Positions 27,691 through 37,090 are shown, numbered from the stretch's first letter. The stretch: DNA of 64,000 nt from JAZBPO01 sp963691775 (GCA_963691775.1 OY829369.1:1364001-1428000), one strand, 5' to 3'. Program-made: numbers and translations. Notes: a model not told the origin generated them from the sequence alone.

Positions 27691-28347
27691 TCAAATTCGC
27701 ACCGCGGAGGGCAATTCGCACGGATGGGACACAAGCACGTTGGCGCCAGCCGCACGCAGTTCGGCTTCCGTCCCGTAGCCCCAAAGCACGCCGATCGCGC
27801 GCAGTCCGGTCGCAAATGCACCGCGCACGTCATGCTCGCGATCGCCGACCATCATCGCCCGCGCTGCGTCATCGACCCCGGCCTCGACGAGCGCATGCGC
27901 GAGGAGCTCCGCCTTGTCGCTGCGGGTGCCGTCGAGTTCGGCGCCAAAGACCCGCTCGAAGAACGGGCTCAGGCCGAAGTGCTCGATGATGCGCGTGGCG
28001 TAGACGTGCGGCTTGCTCGTCGCGACGTGGAGCGGCCGCCCGGATTCGGCGATCTGCGAGAGCGCCTCTGTGATCCCCACGTAAGGTTCGTTCTCGACCC
28101 AGCCGACGTCCGCGAATCGCACCCGGTAGAGCCGTACTGCTTCTGCCGCCCGCTCGGCACCGACAAGCGCGGCCATGGAGTGCTGCAGCGGCGGCCCGAT
28201 ACACCACTCGAGCGCGTCGGCATCGGGAACAGCCTCGCCGAGCTCCGCGAGCGCGAACTGGATGCAGCGCGTGATGCCGAGCTTGGGATCGGTGAGCGTG
28301 CCGTCGAGGTCGAAGAAGATCGGGGGCGGGGCGTTCGCGTCCGGCAT
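27691..28347 (-). CDS. HAD-family phosphatase (phosphoglycolate-phosphatase type)
   Basis: A 218-residue HAD hydrolase: motif I FFDLDGTLTD (nucleophile Asp), motif II VATSKPHVYA, Lys in SDKAELL, and motif III MMVGDREHDVRGA. The helical cap between motifs I and II is like Gph/PGP enzymes. It should dephosphorylate a small sugar or organic phosphate such as 2-phosphoglycolate; specificity is not readable. The start at 28347 begins just before motif I. Confidence 0.88.
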   Translation of the reverse strand: MPDANAPPPIFFDLDGTLTDPKLGITRCIQFALAELGEAVPDADALEWCIGPPLQHSMAALVGAERAAEAVRLYRVRFADVGWVENEPYVGITEALSQIAESGRPLHVATSKPHVYATRIIEHFGLSPFFERVFGAELDGTRSDKAELLAHALVEAGVDDAARAMMVGDREHDVRGAFATGLRAIGVLWGYGTEAELRAAGANVLVSHPCELPSAVRI

Positions 28348-28444
28348 CAGGCGGCTTCCGTGAATGGGCGTCCCGACCCTAGCACCCGCGCGCGTCTGCG
28401 GAACGCACCGAAGCTTCGTGCATCGGCGACGGCGAACGTATTCA

Positions 28445-29851
28445 ATGCGCACCCTGCGGATCGGGCGCCCCACCGTGAACGACGCGAACACTCAGAAGAC
28501 GACCGCGCGCGAGCTGCTGGTTCTCGCCTGGCCCATGGTGGTCAGTCAGGGCGCGTTCGCCCTGATGATCTTCACTGACCGCTTTTTCCTGTCGATGGTG
28601 AGCCCGACACACATGGGCGCCGCCCTCGGAGGCGGCGTCGCGTCCTACTTCTGCATGTCGCTGTTCATTGGCGCGCTGTCGTACGCGAACGCGCTTGTCG
28701 CACAGTATTTCGGCCAGCAGGCCTACGAGAAGTGCACGCGCGTGCTCACCCAGGGCCTTCTGCTGAGCATGCTGAGCTTTCCGCTGCTCGTGCTGATGGG
28801 CTTCGGGGCCATGCAGCTCTTCACGCTCATGGGCCATGCGCCAGAGCAGATCGAGCTCGAGGAGCGCTATTTCCTCATCCTGCTCTGGGGTGCCATTGCG
28901 CCGCTGGTGAAGACCTGCTTCGGCTCCTATTTCACCGGTATCGGGCGCACGCGCTACGTGATGGTGGCCGACGTGCTCAGCGTCGCGATCAACATCCCGC
29001 TCACCTATGCACTCGTCTTCGGGATCGGCCCCGTGCCCGCGCTCGGCATCGCCGGAGCCGCCTGGGCCACGGTCGTCAGCAGCGTGATTGCCGTCGCCGT
29101 GTTCGTGGGCTTCTACCTCGGCCAGGCGCACCGCGCGCGCTTCGCGGTGGCCTCATCCCTGCGCCTCGATGCTGGCATCCTCAGGCGCTGGATGCGTCTC
29201 GGCGTACCCGCAGGCGTGGAGCAATTCCTGAACGTAGCGGCCTTCAACCTGTTCCTGCTCATGTTCCAGTCCTACGGCGTCGCCGAATCCGCGTCGGCGG
29301 CGATCGTCTTCAACTGGGACATCGTCTCGTTCATCCCCATGCTCGGCCTGAACGTCGCGATTATCAGCCTTGTCGGCCGCTACGTGGGTGCGGGCAACCC
29401 GGAACGCGTACGCGAGGTGGTGCGCACCGCCCTCCTGATGGGCATTGGCTACTCAAGTGTGACGGCGGCGATATTTTTCCTCGCCCGTGAACCCCTCGTG
29501 GCGATCTTCCTGTCGAGCACCCCCGATCCCGCGGCGATCCTGCCACTGGCGACCATGATGATGATCGGCCTGTCCGCCTACACCATGGCGGACGCGGTCA
29601 TCCTGATCGTCGGCGGCGTGCTCCGCGGCGCGGGCGATACCCGGTGGCTCATGTGGGCCAGCATCCTGCTCCACTGGCTCATGCTCATCGTCGAAGTGTT
29701 CGTGATCGAAGTGTGGGAACTGGGCTCGCGCACCGCCTGGCTGGTGTTCGTGGCGATGATCCTCGCAACCGCGGTCACCTATGGCGTGCGGCTGTACCGC
29801 GGGCGCTGGAACACGCCCGAGGCGCTCGCGCGCGTTCTTTCCGAGCACTAG
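28445..29851 (+). CDS. MATE-family multidrug/cation antiporter
   Basis: A 468-residue membrane protein with about 12 hydrophobic segments in two similar halves. MATE traits include LAWPMVVSQGAFALMIFTDR near the N terminus and GVPAGVEQFLNVAAFNLF at the start of the second half. It should export drugs or metabolites using Na+ or H+. ATG 28445 is taken as start; GTG 28475 (VNDANTQ) would also work. It is divergent from the HAD gene. Confidence 0.9.
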   Translation: MRTLRIGRPTVNDANTQKTTARELLVLAWPMVVSQGAFALMIFTDRFFLSMVSPTHMGAALGGGVASYFCMSLFIGALSYANALVAQYFGQQAYEKCTRVLTQGLLLSMLSFPLLVLMGFGAMQLFTLMGHAPEQIELEERYFLILLWGAIAPLVKTCFGSYFTGIGRTRYVMVADVLSVAINIPLTYALVFGIGPVPALGIAGAAWATVVSSVIAVAVFVGFYLGQAHRARFAVASSLRLDAGILRRWMRLGVPAGVEQFLNVAAFNLFLLMFQSYGVAESASAAIVFNWDIVSFIPMLGLNVAIISLVGRYVGAGNPERVREVVRTALLMGIGYSSVTAAIFFLAREPLVAIFLSSTPDPAAILPLATMMMIGLSAYTMADAVILIVGGVLRGAGDTRWLMWASILLHWLMLIVEVFVIEVWELGSRTAWLVFVAMILATAVTYGVRLYRGRWNTPEALARVLSEH

Positions 29852-30145
29852 ACGAGACGCCCCCGCGCCGCTCGCGCGGCATCGACATACATGCGCAGCG
29901 CACGAGGAGCTGGCGCCGTGTGCCCCCGCCCACGCAAGGTCGTCAGGTAGCGCCGGGTTCGGCAGCGGAGCACGCCGCACCGCACCGCGAAACCGGCGCG
30001 GCTTCTCCCTGTCTGCGCGGCGAGCCCCCGGCCCGCAACGCATCGTCGGCACGCGTCGCCCCACCGCTCCTGCGCGTGGCAATGTTTTGTCACGCCCGCG
30101 CCCTTGCGCGCCGGAGCGCGGCGATGCAAGTTTGCCGGGAAGCCG
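29852..30145. other. Intergenic region before the redoxin gene
   Basis: About 290 bp with no supported gene. It should contain the promoter for the redoxin gene. I saw no clear repeat or terminator. Confidence 0.45.
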
Positions 30146-30961
30146 ATGGAGCCGCCCGTGACGGATGCGACCGACACAACGGATCAGAGCCCTGGCGCAC
30201 CGCGCTCGAAGACCCTGGGGACGTTCCTAGGCATTGGCGCGTTCCTGTTCGCGCTCGGCACAGCGCTGGCCTGGTTCCGAAAAGCGAACCTTGTCGCGAT
30301 TCCCGAAGACCCTACGTTCTTTGCCATCGCCTTCCTGAGCGCGGCGGCTCTGGGCGTTGCCGCCCTGGTGATCGGCGCACGCTGGTTCGGCGGCATTCCC
30401 GCTGTACTCGGGATCATCATCGGCGGCTTCCTGCCCTTCACCATGAGCATCAATCAGCAGGCGGTAGCAGACGGCGCCATTGCCGTAGGCGATCAGATTC
30501 CAGCGTTTCGCTCCGTGGACGAATTCGGGCAGGTATTTGACTCCGCAACCCTTCACGACCACCTGCTGCTCATCAAGTTCTTTCGAGCACACTGGTGACC
30601 CTACTGTGTCGCCGAGTTACGGCGACTGGAGGAGTTGCGAGACGAGTTCGATCGTCGTGGCGTCGTGCTTGTCACGATCTCGACCGACCACCCGGACGAG
30701 ATACGCGCTGACCGTGACCGCCATGGTCTGCAGGCGACCATGCTTTCCGATCCGCGCCTGATCGTGACAGACGCCTTCGGGTACCGGAATACGGGTCCGA
30801 ACTCAGCGCCGCCGAACGATGATTCGCCCGCGCTGCCGGTCCCGACGACATTGCTCGTCGACCGAAGCGGAACCGTCCTCTGGATGGACCAGACCGACAA
30901 CTACCAGCGTCGAAACGGTCCTGAGGTGGTGCTTGCGGCCATGCGCGAGTACTTCGACTGA
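30146..30961 (+). CDS. Membrane-anchored redoxin (AhpC/TSA-like); candidate selenoprotein with in-frame UGA
   Basis: Read through one TGA at 30596-30598, this is a 271-residue protein. Three membrane segments cover about residues 20-105. A thioredoxin/peroxiredoxin-like domain follows (VGDQIPAFRSVDEFGQ; LLLIKFFRAHW-U151-PY-C154-VAELRRLEEL; VVLVTISTDHPDEI; LPVPTTLLVDRSGTVLW). The TGA sits exactly where homologues carry the first Cys of a W-C-P-x-C redox site, the frame continues perfectly on both sides, and a hairpin fitting bacterial SECIS rules begins 9 nt after it. I infer selenocysteine insertion. The alternative is a disabling Cys-to-stop mutation. ATG 30146 has GGGA upstream; GTG 30158 is possible. 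Confidence 0.8.
30608..30626 (+). promoter_or_regulatory. Candidate bacterial SECIS hairpin
   Basis: GTCGCC at 30608-30613 pairs perfectly with GGCGAC at 30621-30626 around a 7-nt loop GAGTTAC. The first loop base is a G, 16 nt after the UGA, within the 16-37 nt spacing and G-in-loop rule described for bacterial SECIS elements bound by SelB. It lies inside the redoxin reading frame. Confidence 0.7.
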
Positions 30962-31483
30962 CCGCCCGCGTCAGCAGAGAAAGCTGATAGCTAAACATGC
31001 GCGCCGTTCGCCCGCACGGGGCCCTCGCCCATCGGGCGCCCGGGGCGTCATGGTTTTCGAGCGCTGAACGCCCGATAGCGCGACCCCAAGGGGCTTGCGC
31101 CCCAGCAAGCGCAGACGGGAACACCCTGATCGATGCCCCGAGGTCGTGCTCGTTCCGCACGCGTGCGCCCCGGGATGGCAGCCCGATGAGCGCTGCGCGG
31201 CATCGCGCGCAATATCGCCCGCGCCCCGCCAAACCTCGCCACAGCGTCCACCCACGACGCTTGTTGTACGGATAATGTCTATGCATTATCCGCCGCGCCG
31301 TGTCTTCACGGCTTCTTGACCAGGCTTTGTTCACCATGAGGGTGCTCAAAGCAATAACCCCGCACGCGTGTGCAGGGCTGCTGAAAGACACCACAACCGC
31401 CTTAGATCAGCTATGCCATTGCATGACACCGCCTGCAGGCGTCGTCCGGATGGTGTTCGCTCGGGCCTCTAAACGGGATCGCC
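30962..31483. other. Intergenic region before the first RND operon
   Basis: About 520 bp with no supported gene. It holds a 9-bp inverted repeat near 31280 and presumably the RND operon promoter. Short open frames here have no ribosome site or recognisable product. Confidence 0.5.
31269..31292. promoter_or_regulatory. Inverted repeat, possible operator of the first RND operon
   Basis: CGGATAATG and CATTATCCG are exact reverse complements separated by 6 nt. This AT-rich dyad in GC-rich DNA lies about 190 bp before the membrane-fusion gene. It looks like a dimeric regulator site; no regulator gene is adjacent. Confidence 0.5.
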
Positions 31484-32635
31484 ATGAAAGCGCTTACTGA
31501 CCGGACTGCCGGTGTTCTGCAAGTGGGTTTTGTCGTCGCGGTGGTGGGGCTCGCGGTCTTCGTGTCAGCCGCCATGAAGCCCGGCGAGCGCCCCAATCGC
31601 TCGCGCAGCTCCGACGAGGCGGTGCCGGTCGCGGTGTTTGAACCCGTGGAGGCGGCCTATCGCCCGGTCATCGCCCTCAACGGCGTCGTCGAGTCGCGCA
31701 CGCTCACGGACGTCATTCCCCAGGTGGGCGGCCGCGTGATTGAGGTGTCGCCGGCCTTCAGGCCCGGCGCCGAGGTCGCGGCAGGCACGGCGCTGTTCGC
31801 CATCGAGGCAGCCGACTACGAGCTCGCCGTGGAACGCACGCTCGCAGAAATCAGCGCGGCAGAGAGCCAGCTTGCGCTGCTTGAAGCGCAGGCTGCGGCC
31901 GAGCGTCGCGTGTGGGCCCAGCAGTCGCCGAATCGCCCGATCACCGACCTGATCGCGAAGGTGCCCGAGATCGCCGCCGCCAAGGCCCGTATCAGAGCCG
32001 CCATCGCCGCCCGGCGTGCCGCTGAGCTCTCCCTGGAACGCACAGTGGTACGCGCCCCGAACGACGTGCGCGTGCTCAGCACGACCCTCGACGTCGGCCA
32101 GGTGGTCAATCCGAACACGGCCGTCGGCCGCGTTTTCGCGATCGGCAGCCTGGAGATCGGCGTGCCCGTCTCAGCGTCCGACCTCGCGCGCATCGGCGAC
32201 AACAGCGACGTCAGTATTCATGCGCGCGGCGCGCAAACGCCGATCAAGGGCTTCGTCGCCCGGACGTCTGCGGCCCTCGACGCGCGCACGCGCCTGGCCA
32301 AGCTATTTGTCGGCAGCGAATCCGCCGACCGCCTCACCCTGGGTGAATTCGTGGAAGTAGAGATAGCAGGTCAGCAGACCTCGGACGCCATGCGCATCCC
32401 TGCGTCCGCCCTCACGTCCCGCGACCGCACCTGGGTCGTGGACAACGGCAAGCTCGCGGCGCGGGAGATCGAGGTCCTTGGCCGCGAAGGAGACGAAGCG
32501 CTCGTCCGGAGCTTCGACGTCGGCGCGGGCGTTGTGCCCGTACCGCCCGCGAACGCCCGCACCGGCCTCACGGTGCGCGTGCAGAACGGAGACGGCATCG
32601 ACGTCACGGCGCCCGCCGTGGCGGCCGAAGGCTGA
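31484..32635 (+). CDS. RND efflux membrane-fusion (periplasmic adaptor) protein
   Basis: A 383-residue HlyD/AcrA-type adaptor. One N-terminal membrane helix (VGFVVAVVGLAVFVSAAM) anchors it to the inner membrane. The lipoyl-like halves are GVVESRTLTDVIPQVGGRV and ERTVVRAPNDVRV, flanking a coiled-coil hairpin rich in Ala and Glu (residues about 105-190). Barrel and membrane-proximal domains follow. It links the RND pump 11 bp downstream to an outer-membrane channel encoded elsewhere. Confidence 0.9.
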   Translation: MKALTDRTAGVLQVGFVVAVVGLAVFVSAAMKPGERPNRSRSSDEAVPVAVFEPVEAAYRPVIALNGVVESRTLTDVIPQVGGRVIEVSPAFRPGAEVAAGTALFAIEAADYELAVERTLAEISAAESQLALLEAQAAAERRVWAQQSPNRPITDLIAKVPEIAAAKARIRAAIAARRAAELSLERTVVRAPNDVRVLSTTLDVGQVVNPNTAVGRVFAIGSLEIGVPVSASDLARIGDNSDVSIHARGAQTPIKGFVARTSAALDARTRLAKLFVGSESADRLTLGEFVEVEIAGQQTSDAMRIPASALTSRDRTWVVDNGKLAAREIEVLGREGDEALVRSFDVGAGVVPVPPANARTGLTVRVQNGDGIDVTAPAVAAEG

Positions 32636-32646
32636 GCGGCGGAACC

Positions 32647-35600
32647 ATGGAGCGCTCAAACGCCGCCGCGACAGGCCTCATCGATTGGTTCGTCCGCAAT
32701 CCGGTCGCCGCCAATCTCCTCATGCTCGTGCTGATCGTCGGCGGCATCGTCGCGGCGTCGAATCTGCGCGCACAGGTTTTCCCGACGATCTCCCCCGGCA
32801 CCGTGGTGGTGACCGTCCCCTACCCGGGCGCCACCCCCGCCGAGGTGGAGGAGGGCATTACGCGCCGCGTCGAGGAAGCGGTGCTCGGCATAGACGGCGT
32901 GAAGCGCGTGAATTCCCTCGCGTCCGAGAACGTCGGCACGATCACGATCGAAACAAGCGACTTCGCCGACCGGCAGACCGTGAAGGACGATGTCGAATCG
33001 GCGGTCGACCGGATCAGCCGTTTCCCGCCAGAGAATGCCGAGCAACCCATCGTTGCAGCGCCCAAGCCCACCGGCGGCGTGCTCACCTTGGCTGTGGTCG
33101 GCGACGTTGGCGAGCGCGCGCTGCGCGAGACCGCTCAAGATATCGAACGGGATCTCCTCAGCCAGTCGGGCGTGTCGCTCGTGACACTCGAGGGCGTGCG
33201 CGATTACGAGATGTCCATCGAGGTCAGCGAAAGCACCCTGCGCGCCTACGATCTCACCTTCGACGAGGTGGCCGCGGCCGTTCGCCGCAGTTCCCTCGAT
33301 CTTGCGGGCGGCTCCATCCAGCCCGCCTCGGGCGAAATCCTGCTGCGGGTGAACGAGAAGCGGGAGTCGCGCGAAGCCTTCGAACGCATCGTCGTCCGTA
33401 CCCAGGCCGACGGGTCGACGATCCGCCTTGCCGACGTCGCCGAAGTCCGCGACGGCTTCGTGCGCGAACGCCTGAACAACCTCTACAACGGCCGCCCCGC
33501 CGTGTTCGTGAAGATCTCGCGCGCTGAAGCCGAGGATGTGCTCGCCGTTCGCGAGGCCGTGAATCGCTATCTCGCCACCTATACCCCACCCCCGGGCATC
33601 GAGCTCATCGAACTCCGCGACGAAACGCTGCTCCTCCGAGAGCGCGTGAACCTGCTGCTGCGCAACGGTGCCTTCGGCTTCGCACTCGTGTTTCTGTTCC
33701 TGGTGCTCATGCTCGATCTGAAGCTCGCCGTATGGGTAAGCGCGGGCATTGCCACGGCTTTCATGGGCGGCTTCATGCTCTTCGGTGCCGCCGGCGTGAC
33801 CATCTCGATGATTTCGCTCTTCGGCCTGATCATCGTCCTCGGCCTGGTCGTGGATGACGCGATCGTCATCGGCGAGAACATCGATGCCGAGCGAGCCCGC
33901 GGCGCGCATGGCCCAGAGGCCGCGATCGCTGGCGCCCGCGGTGTCCTGTCGCCCGTGTTCGTCGGCGTGCTGACGACGATCGCCGCTTTCGCGCCGCTGC
34001 TCGTCACCGGCGGCACCTTCGGCGACATCACCCGGGCCATTCCCCTCGTGGTGATCTGCGTACTTCTCATCTCGATGCTGGAAGCGTTCTGCATCCTGCC
34101 CGCGCACCTTGCCAGCCCCGGCACCTGGTCGCGCGGCCTGCTACGCGGCGTGCAGAGCCGCATCGCGAGCGGTGTGGCGCGCATCCGCGATCGCGTTGTC
34201 GAACCCGGCGTCCGCCTCGGGGCGCGCTTCCCCTATGCCACGCTCGGCCTGACCCTCGCGTTCTTCATCCTCTGCATGAGCCTGCTCGCCAACGGGCAGG
34301 TGCGCTTCATCTTCTTCCCGCAGATCGAAGGCAACGATATTTCAGCGAGCGTGACCATGCCCGACGGCACGCCCTTCAGCCGCACCGACGCCGCCGTGCG
34401 CCGAATGGTGGAGGCCGGTGAGCGCGTCGCGCAGAAACGCCTGGACGAAACCGGCGAACAATTGTTCGTGTCCATCACCGCCACCAGCGGCGGACGCGCC
34501 AGCAGCGGCGGCGGCCCGGGTGGTCAGAGCAGCTTCACTCTGAACCAGAACGAAGGCCAGATTCGCATCGAACTCATGCCCTATGGCGAGCGCCAGACGA
34601 CCGCGGCGGAGATCGAGCGCATGTGGCGCCGGGAGGTCGGCACGATCGAGGGCGCGGAGCGCGTCAGCTACGCCTCGAGCTTCGCGAACTTCGGCTCGGA
34701 CATCGCCTTCGAACTCGCTCACGAGGACGAAGCAAAGCTCATCGCGGCGGCAGACCTCATGAAGGCTCGGCTCGCAGACGTGCCGAGCGTGAACCAGATC
34801 GATGACAGCTTCGACCTCGGCAAGCGCCAGCTCACGGTGGCGCTCACGCCCGCGGGCGTTGCCGCGGGCCTGCTGCCTGCAGACGTGGCGCAGCAGGTGC
34901 GCCAGGGCTTCTTCGGCGAGGAAGTGCAGCGTATCCAGCGCGGCCGTGAAGAAGTGAAGGTGTACGTGCGCTATCCGCAGGACGCCCGCGAACGCCTGGA
35001 GGCCCTTGAAGACTTCCGCGTGCAATTGCCCGGCGGCGGCCGTGCGCCCCTGTTCACGGTTGCGCGGCTCGAGGAAAGCCGAGCCTATTCGTCCATCCGT
35101 CGCATTGACGGTCGCCGCGTGGTGACCGTCACCGCAGACGTGGACGAGTCGATCGCTACGCCGAACGAGGCGAATGCGACCATTCTCGCAACGGTCATGC
35201 CCGAGATAGACGGCGCCTATCCTCGCCTGCGCTGGGTACAGGCCGGCGCGAGCCGGGAACAGAACGAGGATCTGTCGGCGCTCGCCAGCGCCTTCGGCGT
35301 GGTAATGCTCATTATCTACGCGCTGCTCGCAACGCAGTTGCGGTCCTATCTACAGCCCGCTGCGATTCTCGTTTCCATCCCGCTCGGCTTCGCCGGTGCC
35401 GTGCTCGGCCACTGGGTGCTCGGCTACGCGCTTTCCTTCGTATCGATCTTCGGCGTCGTTGCCCTTGCGGGGGTCGCCGTAAACGCATCGGTCGTGCTCG
35501 TCGACCTGTACAACCAGTTGCGCGAAGCCGGCGAGACGCCGGTGAATGCCGCCGCGAGCGCATCCGCGCGCCGCTTCCGCGCCGTGCTGCTCACCACGCT

Positions 35601-35847
35601 GACCACCGCACTCGGCCTCGGCCCTCTGCTGCTGGAAACGAGCCCGCAGGCCCAGTTCCTCATCCCCATGGGCGTCAGCCTAGGCTTCGGCATTCTCGTA
35701 TCCGGTCTGCTCGTATTGTTCGTCACCCCAGCCATGGCAGTGGTGATGGATGATCTGCGCGGAACCGCCAAGCGTGATGCGAATGCGACCGGCAAAGCCA
35801 GCGCCGATGCCGCCGCGCCAGGTGTCCTCAAGGCAGCGGCGCCCTGA
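32647..35847 (+). CDS. RND-family efflux permease
   Basis: A 1066-residue proton-driven exporter with two repeats, each one membrane helix, a large periplasmic loop and five helices. The N-terminal helix is followed by FPTISPGTVVVTVPYPGATPAE, cut here as VVVTVPYPGATPAEVEEGIT. TM4 carries the proton-relay pair in GLVVDDAIVIGENI, and the second half has GFAGAVLGHWVLGYALS. A Gly/Ser-rich insert (GGRASSGGGPGGQSS) lies in the second periplasmic loop. It is the pump partner of the upstream adaptor; cargo is unknown. Confidence 0.93.
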   Translation: MERSNAAATGLIDWFVRNPVAANLLMLVLIVGGIVAASNLRAQVFPTISPGTVVVTVPYPGATPAEVEEGITRRVEEAVLGIDGVKRVNSLASENVGTITIETSDFADRQTVKDDVESAVDRISRFPPENAEQPIVAAPKPTGGVLTLAVVGDVGERALRETAQDIERDLLSQSGVSLVTLEGVRDYEMSIEVSESTLRAYDLTFDEVAAAVRRSSLDLAGGSIQPASGEILLRVNEKRESREAFERIVVRTQADGSTIRLADVAEVRDGFVRERLNNLYNGRPAVFVKISRAEAEDVLAVREAVNRYLATYTPPPGIELIELRDETLLLRERVNLLLRNGAFGFALVFLFLVLMLDLKLAVWVSAGIATAFMGGFMLFGAAGVTISMISLFGLIIVLGLVVDDAIVIGENIDAERARGAHGPEAAIAGARGVLSPVFVGVLTTIAAFAPLLVTGGTFGDITRAIPLVVICVLLISMLEAFCILPAHLASPGTWSRGLLRGVQSRIASGVARIRDRVVEPGVRLGARFPYATLGLTLAFFILCMSLLANGQVRFIFFPQIEGNDISASVTMPDGTPFSRTDAAVRRMVEAGERVAQKRLDETGEQLFVSITATSGGRASSGGGPGGQSSFTLNQNEGQIRIELMPYGERQTTAAEIERMWRREVGTIEGAERVSYASSFANFGSDIAFELAHEDEAKLIAAADLMKARLADVPSVNQIDDSFDLGKRQLTVALTPAGVAAGLLPADVAQQVRQGFFGEEVQRIQRGREEVKVYVRYPQDARERLEALEDFRVQLPGGGRAPLFTVARLEESRAYSSIRRIDGRRVVTVTADVDESIATPNEANATILATVMPEIDGAYPRLRWVQAGASREQNEDLSALASAFGVVMLIIYALLATQLRSYLQPAAILVSIPLGFAGAVLGHWVLGYALSFVSIFGVVALAGVAVNASVVLVDLYNQLREAGETPVNAAASASARRFRAVLLTTLTTALGLGPLLLETSPQAQFLIPMGVSLGFGILVSGLLVLFVTPAMAVVMDDLRGTAKRDANATGKASADAAAPGVLKAAAP

Positions 35848-35878
35848 GACGGCAGCAGGAAAGGCCGCCCGCGCGCAA

Positions 35879-36187
35879 TCACGCGCTCTGCCGCACCGCC
35901 AAGACGGCGAGCACGATCACGCCGGTGAAGCCACCGAGGGCGATGGCCGTTCCCGTGCCGAAGCTGAAGCGTGGATTGCGGGCGCTGCGGCGCGCGTAGG
36001 CGGAAGCGTAGGCGGAAGCGTAGGCAGTGATGCCAAGGGCGACCGCGTGTGAACCCATGCGCAGGCAGCCCGCGAGCAGCGCCATGAATCCGCAGTAAAG
36101 CCCGGCTGCGATCTCCACGACCATCGCCGCGGCCGTGAGCAGGATCACGATGAGCGTTCGCGACTGAGCAGGGCCTCTGCCGCGAAT
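35879..36187 (-). pseudogene. Truncated DmeF-type cation diffusion facilitator remnant
   Basis: The minus strand encodes RTLIVILLTAAAMVVEIAAG, then GLYCGFMALLAGCLRMGSH, ARNPRFSFGTG and ALGGFTGVIVLAVLA. This is the N-terminal third of DmeF-like Co/Ni/Zn exporters (RTxxVxxLTAxMMxxEI; LLADGWHMxTHA; FSFGTGK). It stops after about 95 residues, and the metal-binding ADGWH motif has become AGCLR. It also contains a 12-bp triplication (SAYASAYA). Truncation plus loss of metal ligands indicates a decayed gene. Confidence 0.65.
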
Positions 36188-36278
36188 CAGACGACGCGCG
36201 GAGACCCTGGGCGTCCTACAAGCGAGATCTAAGGGAGCGGGCGCGAGGCGCTGAGTCGCCGCGCGCTCCCCAAGCGAA

Positions 36279-36761
36279 TCAGCTCGGGTCGTAGGGAAGC
36301 GAGGAGTGGTGGAGCACGATGCGCAGCGTGCCTTCGGCGTCCTTCTTATAGCCCCAGCTCTTGTCGACCTTGGTGACACCGCCGTCCTTGTCCGTGAACG
36401 TCACCCAGCCCATCCACATGGCAACGTCACCCTCGATGAAGCTTGCGGAGGTTTCGGAAACCACGGTCCGCCAGCCCTTGAGACCGAATCCACCGTCGAG
36501 CGGATAGGCGTCGTTGTGGCCGACAAAGTACGAAAGCGCGCCTTCCCGGGTCGGGCGAAAGGTCTTTTCGCCGCTGGCGAGGGTCGGCTTGAAGAGCACC
36601 GGGCCCATCTCGTAGGCGTAGGCTGCATCAAGTGCACCGTTGGCGACCTCGGTCGCAGCTTCGATGCCACCTTCTTCCCAGGCCTTCGACACGGCGACGA
36701 GCGCGTCGCCCCAGATCTTGCGTGCTTCGGCCAGTTCTTCCTCGGTGATGTTCGTGGACAT
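36279..36761 (-). CDS. COG4337 / iota-carbonic-anhydrase-like protein
   Basis: A 160-residue protein of the SnoaL-like (NTF2) fold. Its opening (ITEEELAEARKIWGDALVAV), MGPVLFKPTLAS, GALSYFVGHN and especially the ending RIVLHHSSLPYDPS match the family for which metal-free iota-carbonic anhydrase activity was reported; HHSS is the recognised C-terminal signature. There is no signal peptide, so it should be cytoplasmic. GGAG-like bases precede ATG 36761. Activity is inferred from family only; many relatives carry misleading histidine-pathway names. Confidence 0.75.
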   Translation of the reverse strand: MSTNITEEELAEARKIWGDALVAVSKAWEEGGIEAATEVANGALDAAYAYEMGPVLFKPTLASGEKTFRPTREGALSYFVGHNDAYPLDGGFGLKGWRTVVSETSASFIEGDVAMWMGWVTFTDKDGGVTKVDKSWGYKKDAEGTLRIVLHHSSLPYDPS

Positions 36762-37057
36762 CCGCCTTCTCCGGTTATGTGGCTCCCCTCTTGGGAGCGG
36801 GTGATCGTGTGCTGGGCGTTGCGAGCGAGCCGAGCGCCTCTCCGCCCTCGCCCGCGACGACCGCGGCTGCCGCCAGAACCGCAGTGGGCTTTCGCGCGCG
36901 CGGCCCCGTATATCTTCATCTTTGCAGCTGCAGAAATTCAAGAAAACGCGGGGCGCGCGCGAACATTGCGCCCCGACAAGGACCACGGCACGAACGCGCC
37001 GACTCGCTCGTACCCATGCATCGGGCCGGGTCGACATCCGTGTTTCGCGCTGCTTAA

Positions 37058-37079
37058 CTGTACTGACCGGTCAGTACAG
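37058..37079. promoter_or_regulatory. Perfect 22-bp palindrome, TetR operator
   Basis: CTGTACTGACC is followed directly by its reverse complement GGTCAGTACAG. The palindrome ends 11 bp before the start of the TetR gene that leads the second RND operon, so binding there would block transcription or early elongation. Autoregulation is the clear inference. Confidence 0.85.
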
Positions 37080-37090
37080 CCGAGAGCGCC

